NCBI RefSeq assembly: GCF_024758005.1
Contig: NZ_CP103288.1
Coordinates: forward strand, 4,092,001-4,156,000
Origin: Pseudarthrobacter sp. NS4
GTDB taxonomy: Bacteria > Actinomycetota > Actinomycetes > Actinomycetales > Micrococcaceae
Direction: 5' to 3'
DNA length: 64,000 nucleotides
How positions within the stretch are numbered: position 1 is the first letter of the stretch; each line of letters opens with the position of its first letter. Shown here one piece after another: positions 26,957 through 35,852 of this stretch. A model generated the notes under the pieces. That model searched no databases. It was not told the origin of the DNA and saw only the letters and a list, made by a program, of their open reading frames with translations. Position numbers and translations under genes: made by a program.

Positions 26957-29152
26957 CTAGCGGCTGGAAACCTCTTCAACCTCGGGCTCCCGCACTCCGG
27001 GAGCCCGCGCATCCGAATCAGGCCTGGACAGTTTGCCGGGCCACCAGATCTTCGGCCCGATGTCGTAGGCCAGGGCCGGCACCAGCAGGGAACGGACCAG
27101 CACGGTGTCCAGCAGCACGCCGAAGGCCACAATGAAGGCCAACTGCACCAGGAACATGATGGGAATGACCCCCAGCGCGGCGAACGTCGCGGCCAGGACC
27201 ACACCGGCCGAGGTGATCACGCCGCCGGTCACGCCCAGGCCGCGCAGCATGCCGGGCCGGGTGCCGTGCTTCAAGGATTCCTCGCGGACCCGGCTCATCA
27301 GGAAAATGTTGTAGTCCACGCCCAGGGCCACCAGGAACACGAACCCGAAGAGCGGGACGGTTGCGTCGGCGCCGGAGAAGCCCAGGACATTGCTGAAGAC
27401 AAAGGCGGACACCCCCATGGCGGCCGCGTAGGACAGCACCACGGACAGCACCAGCAGGAGCGGGGCGACCACCGAGCGCAGCAGCATCATCAGGATAAAG
27501 AGGATGACCACCAGGACCACCGGGATGATGATCACCAGGTCGCGCTGGGCTGTGGTGTTGGTGTCCAGGGCGGTGGCCGTGACGCCGCCAACCAGCGCGC
27601 CGGGATCCACCGCCTTCACCTCCCAGCGCAGGGCCTTGACGGTTTCCTCGGCTTCAAGTGAATCAGCCGCCGAATTGAACGTGGCGTTGATCAGCACCCT
27701 GCCCTCGCGGACGTCCGGTTCGCTGGGGGCGCCGGGGGCTCCGGTGATGGGGACGCTTCCCTCCGCCAGCAGGTAGGCGTCCCCCACGCCGTCGGCCGCT
27801 TTCACACGGTCCAGGACTTCCCGGGCCTTGCTTTCGTCCGCAACCACGACGGCGGGGCTGCCGCTGCCGGCGTCGAAGTGGCGGGCCAGGGCGTCCTGGC
27901 CGTCCACAGCGTTGGAGGCGGTGAGTATGACGTCGGTCTGCGGGACGCCGTTGGCCTTGAGCTGCAGGACACCGGCCGAGGCCGCCACGAGCAACAGGAC
28001 GGAGGCAATCCAGATGGTCCGCGGCCGCCGTGACACGAGCGAGCCGGTGGCACGCCACAGCCCCTTTTGGCCCTCCAGCCCGGTGAGCAGCTCCGGTTCA
28101 CGTTGCTCGGCCGGCACCAGCTTGGGACGGAAGGGCCAGAAGGCTGCATGGCCCAGGAGCGCCATCAGGGCGGGCAGGAGGGTCAGTGCGGCGAAGAGCG
28201 AGCAAAGGATGCCTGCGGCGGCCACGGGACCCAGCGCCTTGTTGGAGTTGAGGTCTGAGAAGAGGAGGCACAGCAGGGCAATGATCACCATGGCACCCGA
28301 GGCCAGGATGGGCTCGAACGAGGCCTTCCAGGCGGCCAGCACTGCGGCGGTCCGGTTGGTGGTGTGGGTCAGTGCCTCGCGGAAGCGCGCCACATACAGC
28401 AGGGCATAGTCGGTGGCGGAGCCGATCACCAGGATGGAGAGGATGCCCTGGCTCTGGCCGTTCAGCTGGATCCACCCCGCCTTGGCCATCCCGAAGACCA
28501 GCAGGATGGCGGCGCACAGCGCAAAGACAGAGGTGAGGAGCACCATGACGGGCAGGAGCAGCGACCGGTAGACGATCAGGAGGATCACGAACACCGCGGT
28601 CAGAGCCACCAGCAGAAGGATTCCGTCAATGCCGGCGAAGGCGGCAGTGAGGTCAGCCGCCAGGCCTGCGGGACCGGTGACGAACGTCTGCATGCCCGCC
28701 GGCGCCGCTTCCGCCACCGTATCCCGCAGCTCCTGGACGGCTACCTTGATTTCTGCGGTCTCGCTGATCGGGGCGATGAACTGGACCGCCTTGCCATCTT
28801 CGGACGGGATGGGCCCGACGACGGCGCTGCCAAGCTTCAGCTCTTCCAGTTCCGTCCGGAGGCCGGCCACTTCGCCCAGTTGGGCTGGAGTGAAAGGCTC
28901 GGCGTTCTCGATGACAATGACGCCCGGCACCTCATCCGAATCCCGGAACTTGGCCCGCCAGTCCTGGGCCGCAGTGGCCTCGGCGCTGGCTGGCAGGAAC
29001 GAGGCCTGGTCATTCGAGGACACTTCTTCGAGCCTGCCAAAGGTGGGCCCTCCGATGCCGGCGAGCGCCAGCCAGGTGAGCACCAGGATGACGGGGAGGA
29101 GCCAGCGAAGCCAGAACGGAGCGCGCTCCTTTCCTTCGGAGCGATATTTCAT
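26957..29152 (-). CDS. MMPL/RND-family transporter
   Basis: 731-residue integral membrane exporter with two repeats of an extracytoplasmic domain plus six membrane segments. RND features: DGILLLVALTAVFVILLIVYRS and IGSATDYALLYVARFREAL in the first half, LGVDYNIFLMSRVREESL in the second. The GxxxDY signatures in membrane segment 4 are kept in both halves. ATG 29152 (MKYRSEG) is chosen because the first membrane segment follows at once; the open frame further upstream crosses the operator and the divergent regulator. Likely exports a lipid, drug or hydrophobic compound, under the MarR regulator. Confidence 0.9.
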   Translation of the reverse strand: MKYRSEGKERAPFWLRWLLPVILVLTWLALAGIGGPTFGRLEEVSSNDQASFLPASAEATAAQDWRAKFRDSDEVPGVIVIENAEPFTPAQLGEVAGLRTELEELKLGSAVVGPIPSEDGKAVQFIAPISETAEIKVAVQELRDTVAEAAPAGMQTFVTGPAGLAADLTAAFAGIDGILLLVALTAVFVILLIVYRSLLLPVMVLLTSVFALCAAILLVFGMAKAGWIQLNGQSQGILSILVIGSATDYALLYVARFREALTHTTNRTAAVLAAWKASFEPILASGAMVIIALLCLLFSDLNSNKALGPVAAAGILCSLFAALTLLPALMALLGHAAFWPFRPKLVPAEQREPELLTGLEGQKGLWRATGSLVSRRPRTIWIASVLLLVAASAGVLQLKANGVPQTDVILTASNAVDGQDALARHFDAGSGSPAVVVADESKAREVLDRVKAADGVGDAYLLAEGSVPITGAPGAPSEPDVREGRVLINATFNSAADSLEAEETVKALRWEVKAVDPGALVGGVTATALDTNTTAQRDLVIIIPVVLVVILFILMMLLRSVVAPLLLVLSVVLSYAAAMGVSAFVFSNVLGFSGADATVPLFGFVFLVALGVDYNIFLMSRVREESLKHGTRPGMLRGLGVTGGVITSAGVVLAATFAALGVIPIMFLVQLAFIVAFGVLLDTVLVRSLLVPALAYDIGPKIWWPGKLSRPDSDARAPGVREPEVEEVSSR

Positions 29153-29196
29153 GCTGCCTTCCGGACGGGACAGGGGGAACGTTGTTCCAGCATAGA

Positions 29197-29217
29197 TTAT
29201 CTCCATGATGGAGATAA
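29197..29217. promoter_or_regulatory. MarR-type operator between mmpL and marR
   Basis: TTATCTCCAT and ATGGAGATAA form a perfect palindrome around a central G. It is 45 bases before mmpL and about 120 before the MarR gene, the expected place for a site repressing both. Confidence 0.8.
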
Positions 29218-29338
29218 ATGCCGATCGAGCTTTTTCTTGTTCTGCCTGGATGGGTCCGCATTGCGTTGCTGAAGTAATATCCGTCAGGACGCCCGCTGGT
29301 TTCCGGCACGGGCCAGGAGAAAAAGGAGGAGGTGGGCA

Positions 29339-29851
29339 ATGGCAGTCAATGACCCATCCGGCGCGCCCACTCCTCCGCCAGGCCCCGCGCCAAACGGCGG
29401 CCCCCATCCCCTGGTCCGGCTGCTGCAGGAATTCACCCTCGAAGCCAACCGGTACGTGGATGCCGCCGGTGGCCGCAAGGACATGCACCGGACGGACCTC
29501 AACGCCCTGGCCGTCATCATGCGCCACACCGCCAAGGGCAGTGTGGTCACGCCCGGAGTCCTCCGCAAGGAGCTGAACCTCAGTTCACCGGCCACCACGG
29601 CCCTGATTGACAGGTTGGACAGCTCCGGCCACGTGGTCCGCGAGCGCCAGAGTTCCGACCGGCGGCAGGTCCAGCTGAAAATGACCCCCAAGGCGTACCA
29701 GGAGGGCGGTGCCATCTTCGGCCCGCTGGCACGCCAGATGGGAACTGCCATGGCCAACTTCTCCGAGGAAGAGCTGGAAACGGTCTCCCGGTTCATGACG
29801 GCGATGGTGGAAGCCACGGTGGCGGCGCGGGAAGAATCGTCCGCCGGATAG
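29339..29851 (+). CDS. MarR-family transcriptional regulator
   Basis: 170 residues: a Pro-rich N-terminus, then a winged helix-turn-helix (about 50-115; VVTPGVLRKELNLSSPATTALIDRLDSSGHV is helix-turn-helix and recognition helix, and RQSSDRRQVQLKMT is the wing with the conserved DRR) and dimerization helices. Divergent from the MmpL exporter with a perfect palindrome between them, so it is most likely its ligand-responsive repressor. Confidence 0.88.
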   Translation: MAVNDPSGAPTPPPGPAPNGGPHPLVRLLQEFTLEANRYVDAAGGRKDMHRTDLNALAVIMRHTAKGSVVTPGVLRKELNLSSPATTALIDRLDSSGHVVRERQSSDRRQVQLKMTPKAYQEGGAIFGPLARQMGTAMANFSEEELETVSRFMTAMVEATVAAREESSAG

Positions 29852-29891
29852 CGTCCGGCGGCCCTGTATCAACCGCCCTGCCCCGGCTCAG

Positions 29892-29937
29892 TAGCGCCAA
29901 GTGCGGTTTTGGAGGCCGAAAATGCCACTTGGCGCTA
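29892..29937. repeat. Long inverted repeat between marR and a methyltransferase gene
   Basis: Perfect 12-base arms TAGCGCCAAGTG / CACTTGGCGCTA enclose 22 bases that extend the stem (GGTTTT with AAAATG). No T-run follows. Either a terminator-like hairpin for marR or a dispersed palindromic repeat. Confidence 0.6.
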
Positions 29938-29961
29938 TCCGGTTGGGGGTAGCGTTTGGTT

Positions 29962-30780
29962 ATGAGTGCCCAGCAGCCTGAAGACGATGTTTACACGCAC
30001 GGCCACCACGAATCGGTGGTCCGCGCCCATGCCGCCAGGACCGCCGAGAATTCCGCCGCGTTTGTCCTTCCGCACCTGACCCCTGGCTCGGATGTGCTCG
30101 ACGTCGGCTGCGGCCCGGGCACCATCACCTGCGATTTCGCCGCCCTGGTGAACCCTGGAAAGGCCACCGGCCTGGACCGCTCACCGGACATCATCAGCCA
30201 GGCACAGGCCCTCGCCGTCGAGCGCGAAGTCCCGAACGTGGAATTCGTGGCCGGCAACATCTATGACCTGGCCTTCGAGGACGGGACTTTTGATGTGGTC
30301 CACGCCCACCAGGTCCTGCAGCACCTCACCGATCCGGTTGAAGCGCTGCAGGAGATGCGCCGCGTGGCCAAGCCGGGAGGAATCGTTGCCGTGCGTGACG
30401 CTGATTTCCATGGCATGAGCTGGTACCCCGCCATTCCGGAACTGGACGAATGGATGGACCTGTACCAGCGCATTGCCCGGCGGAACGGAGCGGAGCCCGA
30501 CGCCGGGCGGCGCCTGGTCAGCTGGGCGCAGTCTGCGGGCTTTACGGATGTCGCCCCCAGCAGCAGCAACTGGCTCTATGCCACCGGGCAGCAGCGCCGC
30601 TGGCAGGCGCGCGTCTGGGGCGAGCGGGTGCTGCACTCCGCTTTCGCGGAGCAGGCACTGGAGTACGGCTTCGCTAATCCGGCAGATCTCGCGCGGATTT
30701 CCGCCGGCTGGCACCGCTGGGGATCCACCGACGACGGCTGGTTCCTGATCCCCAACGGGGAGGTCATCGCCCGGGCGTGA
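29962..30780 (+). CDS. Class I SAM-dependent methyltransferase
   Basis: 272-residue UbiE/Methyltransf_11-type enzyme: VLDVGCGPGTITCDF (motif I), GLDRSPDIIS, EFVAGNIYDLAFEDGTFDVVHAHQVLQHL and EEM-type helix ALQEMRRVAKPGG. ATG 29962 is preferred to GTG 29956 on spacing. Substrate unknown; its two neighbours do not point to a pathway. Confidence 0.8.
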   Translation: MSAQQPEDDVYTHGHHESVVRAHAARTAENSAAFVLPHLTPGSDVLDVGCGPGTITCDFAALVNPGKATGLDRSPDIISQAQALAVEREVPNVEFVAGNIYDLAFEDGTFDVVHAHQVLQHLTDPVEALQEMRRVAKPGGIVAVRDADFHGMSWYPAIPELDEWMDLYQRIARRNGAEPDAGRRLVSWAQSAGFTDVAPSSSNWLYATGQQRRWQARVWGERVLHSAFAEQALEYGFANPADLARISAGWHRWGSTDDGWFLIPNGEVIARA

Positions 30781-30809
30781 GCCGCCACCGGCCCGCATAA
30801 GATTGGGAA

Positions 30810-31433
30810 GTGCAATTTTCCCTCTGGCTGGCCCTGGCCGGCGCCGGCGCCCTGATCAGCTTCACGCCCGGGGCCGGGGCCATCAACACCATGAACAACT
30901 CCTTGAACGCGGGATTCAGGCGCTCGATCTGGGGAATCCTGGGGCAACAGGCAGCCCTGGTGGTCCACGTGGTGATCGTCGCGCTGGGCGTCGGCGTGCT
31001 GGTTGCCAGTTCCCCGGTGGCTTTCAACGTCATCCGCTACGCTGGCGCCGCTTATCTCGTATACCTGGGCATCCGCCAGTTCCTCAGCAAGCCAACCATC
31101 GAAGAGGAACACGCTTCGGCACTCCGGAACGAACCCGCCTGGTCAATCTTCCGGCGCGGGCTGTGGGTCAACCTGCTGAACCCGAAGGCCATCGTCTTCT
31201 TCCTGGCGTTCATGCCGCAGTTCATCAGGCCCGAACAGCCCCTCTTCGCGCAGTATGCGGTGCTCACCGCCACCATCGTGGCCATCGACATCCTGGTCAT
31301 GTGGTTCTTTTTCGCGGCAGCAGCAAGGTCCTTCCAGCGGTTCACGCAGAGCGCCCGCGGGCAGCTGGTGCTCAGCAAGGTGTTTGGCGTGCTGTTTGTC
31401 GCTGTCGGAATCCTGCTTGCCCTGATCCATTAG
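30810..31433 (+). CDS. LysE/RhtB-family amino-acid exporter
   Basis: 207-residue membrane protein with five or six predicted segments. The N-terminal family signature is LISFTPGAGAINTMNNSLNAG, followed by YAGAAYLVYLGIRQF and NLLNPKAIVFFLAFMPQF. GTG 30810 is the start. It probably exports a neutral or basic amino acid; the substrate is not readable. Confidence 0.87.
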   Translation: MQFSLWLALAGAGALISFTPGAGAINTMNNSLNAGFRRSIWGILGQQAALVVHVVIVALGVGVLVASSPVAFNVIRYAGAAYLVYLGIRQFLSKPTIEEEHASALRNEPAWSIFRRGLWVNLLNPKAIVFFLAFMPQFIRPEQPLFAQYAVLTATIVAIDILVMWFFFAAAARSFQRFTQSARGQLVLSKVFGVLFVAVGILLALIH

Positions 31434-31532
31434 CCGGCCCGCCCCCCGAGGATCCCGCTGTTCGTCATCCTTCTTTACAAGCCTGTCAACTTTTGTGAAT
31501 CAAGCCCTAGCCAAGCAGGCCAACTAGCGCGC

Positions 31533-32084
31533 ATGCTTACGTTCATGAACTCAGCGTCGAGCCCATACCGCGTCATTGCCGTCTGTACAGGCAACATCTG
31601 CCGCTCCCCCATGGCTGAACTTATGCTGAGGGCAGCCTTGGAGCGCGAGGGGCTGGATGGACTGGTGGAGGTGGACTCGGCCGGGACTACCGGCTACGAG
31701 GCGGGCAGGCCCATCGACCCCCGCGCTGCCCGGAGACTGGCCGCCACGCAACTGGCCTCCGAGCTGCACATTGCCAGGGAATGGATCCCCGACTGGTTCC
31801 GCGAAAGGGATTTGATCCTGGCCCTGGACGTCGACCACTACGCCTGGCTGAGCGAAGCAGCCCCTGACAGCGGGTCGCTGGACAAGATCCGCATGCTGCG
31901 CAGCTTCGATCCAAACGTTGCGGACCGGGACATGCTGGACCAGGGCATCGAAGACCCCTGGTATGGCGGGCACGCTGATTTCGACCTCGTCTGGCGCCAG
32001 ATCAACAGCGCCCTGCCGGGCCTCGTGGACCATATCAGGACCGCGCTGCTCCAGGACCTCCATCTGCAGAGGCAAACCCTGTGA
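31533..32084 (+). CDS. Low-molecular-weight protein-tyrosine phosphatase
   Basis: 183 residues with the LMW-PTP active-site loop C18-TGNIC-R24-S near the N-terminus and the acid DPWYGG motif late in the protein (IEDPWYGG). It is an intact phosphatase of the Wzb/PtpA type. No kinase or capsule genes are adjacent, so the target is unknown. A second ATG at 31545 is an alternative start. Confidence 0.88.
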   Translation: MLTFMNSASSPYRVIAVCTGNICRSPMAELMLRAALEREGLDGLVEVDSAGTTGYEAGRPIDPRAARRLAATQLASELHIAREWIPDWFRERDLILALDVDHYAWLSEAAPDSGSLDKIRMLRSFDPNVADRDMLDQGIEDPWYGGHADFDLVWRQINSALPGLVDHIRTALLQDLHLQRQTL

Positions 32085-32198
32085 CATTCCGACAACGGAC
32101 AGGCGGCACTACTGGCCCGGCAGGCTGAACTGCCCCGGGGGACCGTCGCAAAAACCGCAGGATGAAAGCGCGGCAAGGAAGACGGTACGCTCTAATCC

Positions 32199-34271
32199 AT
32201 GATCCCCGCCCCCGTCATCATCGCCATCGACGGGCGCTCGGGCGCAGGGAAGACCACCCTCGCCGTCGAACTGGCGGCCCGGCTGCGCGCGCACCACAAG
32301 GTCTCACTGTTCCACCTCGAGGACATCTACCCCGGCTGGAACGGCCTCGCGGCCGGCGTCGAACGCTACGTCTCCACGGTCCTCACCCCACTGAGCCGCG
32401 GGGAGACGGCAACCTGGATCAGCTGGGACTGGGAGAAGCATTACGACGGCGACTCCCGGGTCACGATTCCCGCCGAGATCGTCATCGTCGAAGGAGTGGG
32501 GGCGGCATCGGCCGAAGCCCGTCCGCTCCTGAACGCGGTCATCTGGGCTGAATCACCGGACGATGTGCGCCGGACCCGGGCGCTGGACCGCGACGGCGCC
32601 ACCTACGAACCCTATTGGGACCAGTGGGCAGCGCAGGAGACGGAATGGCTCGCCGGCGACGACGTCCCGCAGCACGCTGATGTCCGCGTGCACAACCTCG
32701 CGGACGGCTCCGCGGTTACCGACCTGCTGCAGCTCCTCCCCTACCTTCCGGCGCTGGCCCCGGTCCTGGCCCCCGAACTGTCCGCCCGCCGGGGCCTCCG
32801 GCTGCGGTCTGAGCGGCTGGACCGGTTTCCGGACTCCGCGCTCCTGTTCCGCTCCCTCTACGGCGGTTCGGCCAACGCCGTCTGGCTGGACTCCTCCAAC
32901 GCGGAGGCGGCCGGTCTCCACCCAGGCAGCAAGGACCCCTCAGAACGGACCGCAGCCGAACGCAGCCGCTTCAGCATCATGGCGGACGACGGCGGCACCT
33001 TTGGGCAGTCGGTAACCCACCGTTCCGGCGAGAGCCTCATCAGCGCGGGCTGCGTGACAGCCCGGGTCAACGGGCCGTTCTTTCGCTGGCTGGACACCGT
33101 CTGGGGCCGCCGGGCCGTCCGGGCGCCCAAGGACTACCCGGGTCAGTTCACGCTGGGGTGGCTGGGGTGCCTGGGATACGAGCTCAAGCGCGAAACCGGG
33201 GGCGCCGACCTGCCCGCATCCACACCCGATGCGGCCCTGATTTTCGCAGGCAGGGCGGTGGTGCTGGACCATGCGGAAGGAACTGCGTGGCTCCTGGCAC
33301 TGGAGGCCCCTGATGCAGGGGACTGGCTGGAGACGGCGGCGGCTGCCGTGGAAGAAGCGTGTGCTCCGCGTGAAGCCGGCGGCAGCACCGGCGTCGTACG
33401 CCCAGTGGCACCGGCATTTACCAGCCGGGACACCGGCCCGGAATACCTGAAAAAGATCGCCTCCGCCCAACACGAAATTGCCCAGGGAAACACTTACGAG
33501 GTGTGCCTGACCACCACCTTGGAGGCCCGCGTCCCGGCCAACCCGCTGGATGGCTGGGGCATCTACCTTGCGCTTCGCGGCAGGAATCCCGCGCCGTTCG
33601 CGAGCTTCCTCCGGCTGGGAAACCTCACGGTGGCAAGCACGTCTCCCGAGCGGTTCCTCAGGATAGCGTCCGACGGCGGCATGCGCGCCGAACCGATCAA
33701 GGGAACCCGCCGCCGCGCTGCTGATGAGGAAGAGGATGCCCGGCTGCGCAGCGACCTGGCCACGTCACTGAAAGACCGGGCCGAAAACATCATGATCGTC
33801 GACCTGCTGCGGAATGACCTCAGCCACTTTGCGGTTCCCGGCTCGGTGACGGTGAGCCGGCTCTGCGCTATCGAGAGCTACGCCACCGTGCACCAGATGG
33901 TCAGCACCATCGACGCCCGCCTCCTCCCCGGGTCATCCCGCGCCGAGGCAGTTGCCGCCTGTTTCCCGGCCGGCTCGATGACCGGGGCGCCCAAGATCAG
34001 CACCATGGCCATCCTGGACCGGCTGGAAGGCGGCCCGCGCGGCCTCTACTCCGGCGCTATCGGGTACTTCTCGCTGAACGGTGCCATGGATCTCGCCGTC
34101 GCCATCCGGACCCTGGTGATCAGCACGGACGGTGAAGGAATGGCGGAGCTGACGCTCGGAGTCGGCGGTGCCATCACCACTGATTCAGTGCCGGATGAGG
34201 AGTACGAGGAGATCAGGACGAAGGCTTTCGGCGTCCTCTCCACGCTGGGCGCGGAGTTTCCCCGGGACTGA
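32199..34271 (+). CDS. pabB: Fusion of a P-loop kinase-like domain with aminodeoxychorismate synthase component I
   Basis: 690 residues. Residues about 5-185 resemble a uridine-kinase-like P-loop domain with Walker A GRSGAGKTT (11-19), HLEDIYPGW and a VIVEGVGA strand (Walker B-like). Residues about 200-685 are the chorismate-binding enzyme PabB/TrpE type, with PIKGTRRR, ENIMIVDLLRNDLS, and SMTGAPK near the C-terminus. The PIKGT lysine favours PabB over anthranilate synthase. With the PabC-like gene at 35853 it would make p-aminobenzoate for folate. No glutaminase (PabA) domain is fused. The role of the kinase-like part is unknown. Confidence 0.88.
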   Translation: MIPAPVIIAIDGRSGAGKTTLAVELAARLRAHHKVSLFHLEDIYPGWNGLAAGVERYVSTVLTPLSRGETATWISWDWEKHYDGDSRVTIPAEIVIVEGVGAASAEARPLLNAVIWAESPDDVRRTRALDRDGATYEPYWDQWAAQETEWLAGDDVPQHADVRVHNLADGSAVTDLLQLLPYLPALAPVLAPELSARRGLRLRSERLDRFPDSALLFRSLYGGSANAVWLDSSNAEAAGLHPGSKDPSERTAAERSRFSIMADDGGTFGQSVTHRSGESLISAGCVTARVNGPFFRWLDTVWGRRAVRAPKDYPGQFTLGWLGCLGYELKRETGGADLPASTPDAALIFAGRAVVLDHAEGTAWLLALEAPDAGDWLETAAAAVEEACAPREAGGSTGVVRPVAPAFTSRDTGPEYLKKIASAQHEIAQGNTYEVCLTTTLEARVPANPLDGWGIYLALRGRNPAPFASFLRLGNLTVASTSPERFLRIASDGGMRAEPIKGTRRRAADEEEDARLRSDLATSLKDRAENIMIVDLLRNDLSHFAVPGSVTVSRLCAIESYATVHQMVSTIDARLLPGSSRAEAVAACFPAGSMTGAPKISTMAILDRLEGGPRGLYSGAIGYFSLNGAMDLAVAIRTLVISTDGEGMAELTLGVGGAITTDSVPDEEYEEIRTKAFGVLSTLGAEFPRD

Positions 34272-34283
34272 GATCTCCGTGCT

Positions 34284-35759
34284 TTACTGCACGGTTGCCG
34301 TCAGCCGGGCCACGTTGTCCACGTACCGCGCGGCCAGCGGCCGCTTGACCCAGTCCGAGAGCCGAAGTTCTTCGGAAATGTCCCGGTAGGTGTCCTCCAC
34401 GGCCCGCATTTCGGTGACGATCCCGGCGCCCAGCAGCATCACGGACACCTCCAGGTTGAGCGAGAAGGAGCGCATGTCCATGTTGCTGGAGCCCAGGACC
34501 GCCACTTCGTCGTCGATGGTGAAGTGCTTGGCATGCAGCACGAACGGCGCCTTGTAGAGGTAGATCCGGACTCCGGCTTCCAACAGCGCCTCGTAGTAGG
34601 AGCGCTGGGCATGGTGGACCAGGAACTGGTCCCCCTTCTCGGACACGAACAGCTCAACGTCCACGCCACGCTGGGCAGCGGTTGTGATGGCGTAAAGCAG
34701 CGAATCGTCCGGCACGAAGTAGGGGCTGCAGATCGAGATCCGGTGCTGCGCCGAATAGATCAGGGTGTTGAAGAGCCGCAGGTTGTTTTCGGTGATGAAC
34801 CCGGGGCCGCTGGGGACCACCTGTGCCGTGACGTCACCGGGGTGGGCGTTCGCCGGAAGCTGCAGCTGGTGCTCCAGGGACTCGTCGGTCTCACTGAGCC
34901 AGTCGGTAGCGAAGACAACGTTCAGGGTGGTGACGATAGGTCCGCGCAGGCACGCCATCAGCTCCACCCATTCGCGGCCGGCCTTGCGGTGGCGCCTGTT
35001 GTTGTAGGAGGGCTCGATCAGGTTTTGGGAGCCCGTGAAGGCGATTTCGCCGTCGATCACCATGATCTTGCGGTGGTTCCGGAGGTCGGGCCGGCGCCAC
35101 TGGCCATGGATGGGCAGGAGCGGGAGCATGCGCTTCCACTGGATTTTGCCGGCTTTGAGGCGCTTGAGGAGGTTCTTGTACCCCTGCACCCGGAGCGTGC
35201 CGATATGGTCGAAAAGCACCCGCACTTCCACGCCCCGCTCGGCAGCTTCCTCCAGGGCGGTAAGCAGGTCGTCCGTGATGTGGTCCGTGCTCATGATGTA
35301 AAACTCGGCGTTGACGAACTTCTTCGCCTTCCGTACGGCTTCCGTCATGGCCAGGAGGGAGTCCGGGTAGCCCGGGATCAGGTCCACCGCGTTTCCATCC
35401 ACCATGGGCAGGGATCCAAGCCTGCGGTTCAGCTCCGCGGCGGACCTCACCCATTCCGGGCCGGGGTAGTCGCTTTCGACGTCGGCGAGGGATGAGATAC
35501 CGGCGCGTACCCTCTCGTTGACCTGTTGCTGCTGCTCCCGGCGGCGCTTTGACAGCTGGAAGTTGCCGAACAGCAGGAACAGGATGATGCCCACAAACGG
35601 GACGAAGAAGATGCCCAGCAGCCAGGCCATCGCCGTGGTGGGCCGCCGGTTGCCGGGGATGATGCCCACGGCCAGCACCCGGATCAGCAGGTCGGCAACG
35701 GCCAGCAGCACCACAATCCATGTCGGCTCGGAACCGGCAAGCGAAAATGGCCACAACAC
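34284..35759 (-). CDS. Cardiolipin synthase (phospholipase D family)
   Basis: 491 residues. Two N-terminal membrane segments (about 13-33 and 43-65) precede two PLD domains, each with an intact HxKxxxxD motif: H229-K231-D236 (HRKIMVID) and H409-K411-D416 (HAKHFTID). It joins two phosphatidylglycerols, or a related pair, to give cardiolipin at the membrane. It converges with pabB with a 12-base gap. Confidence 0.92.
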   Translation of the reverse strand: MLWPFSLAGSEPTWIVVLLAVADLLIRVLAVGIIPGNRRPTTAMAWLLGIFFVPFVGIILFLLFGNFQLSKRRREQQQQVNERVRAGISSLADVESDYPGPEWVRSAAELNRRLGSLPMVDGNAVDLIPGYPDSLLAMTEAVRKAKKFVNAEFYIMSTDHITDDLLTALEEAAERGVEVRVLFDHIGTLRVQGYKNLLKRLKAGKIQWKRMLPLLPIHGQWRRPDLRNHRKIMVIDGEIAFTGSQNLIEPSYNNRRHRKAGREWVELMACLRGPIVTTLNVVFATDWLSETDESLEHQLQLPANAHPGDVTAQVVPSGPGFITENNLRLFNTLIYSAQHRISICSPYFVPDDSLLYAITTAAQRGVDVELFVSEKGDQFLVHHAQRSYYEALLEAGVRIYLYKAPFVLHAKHFTIDDEVAVLGSSNMDMRSFSLNLEVSVMLLGAGIVTEMRAVEDTYRDISEELRLSDWVKRPLAARYVDNVARLTATVQ

Positions 35760-35852
35760 GAGAACCCCCGGAAGATGAGCTCCCGGCGGACGGTTTCCGG
35801 CCGGGGCACTCCGCCCAGCTTATCCGGCGCGGCGCCGCACTAAGCTGGAGCC

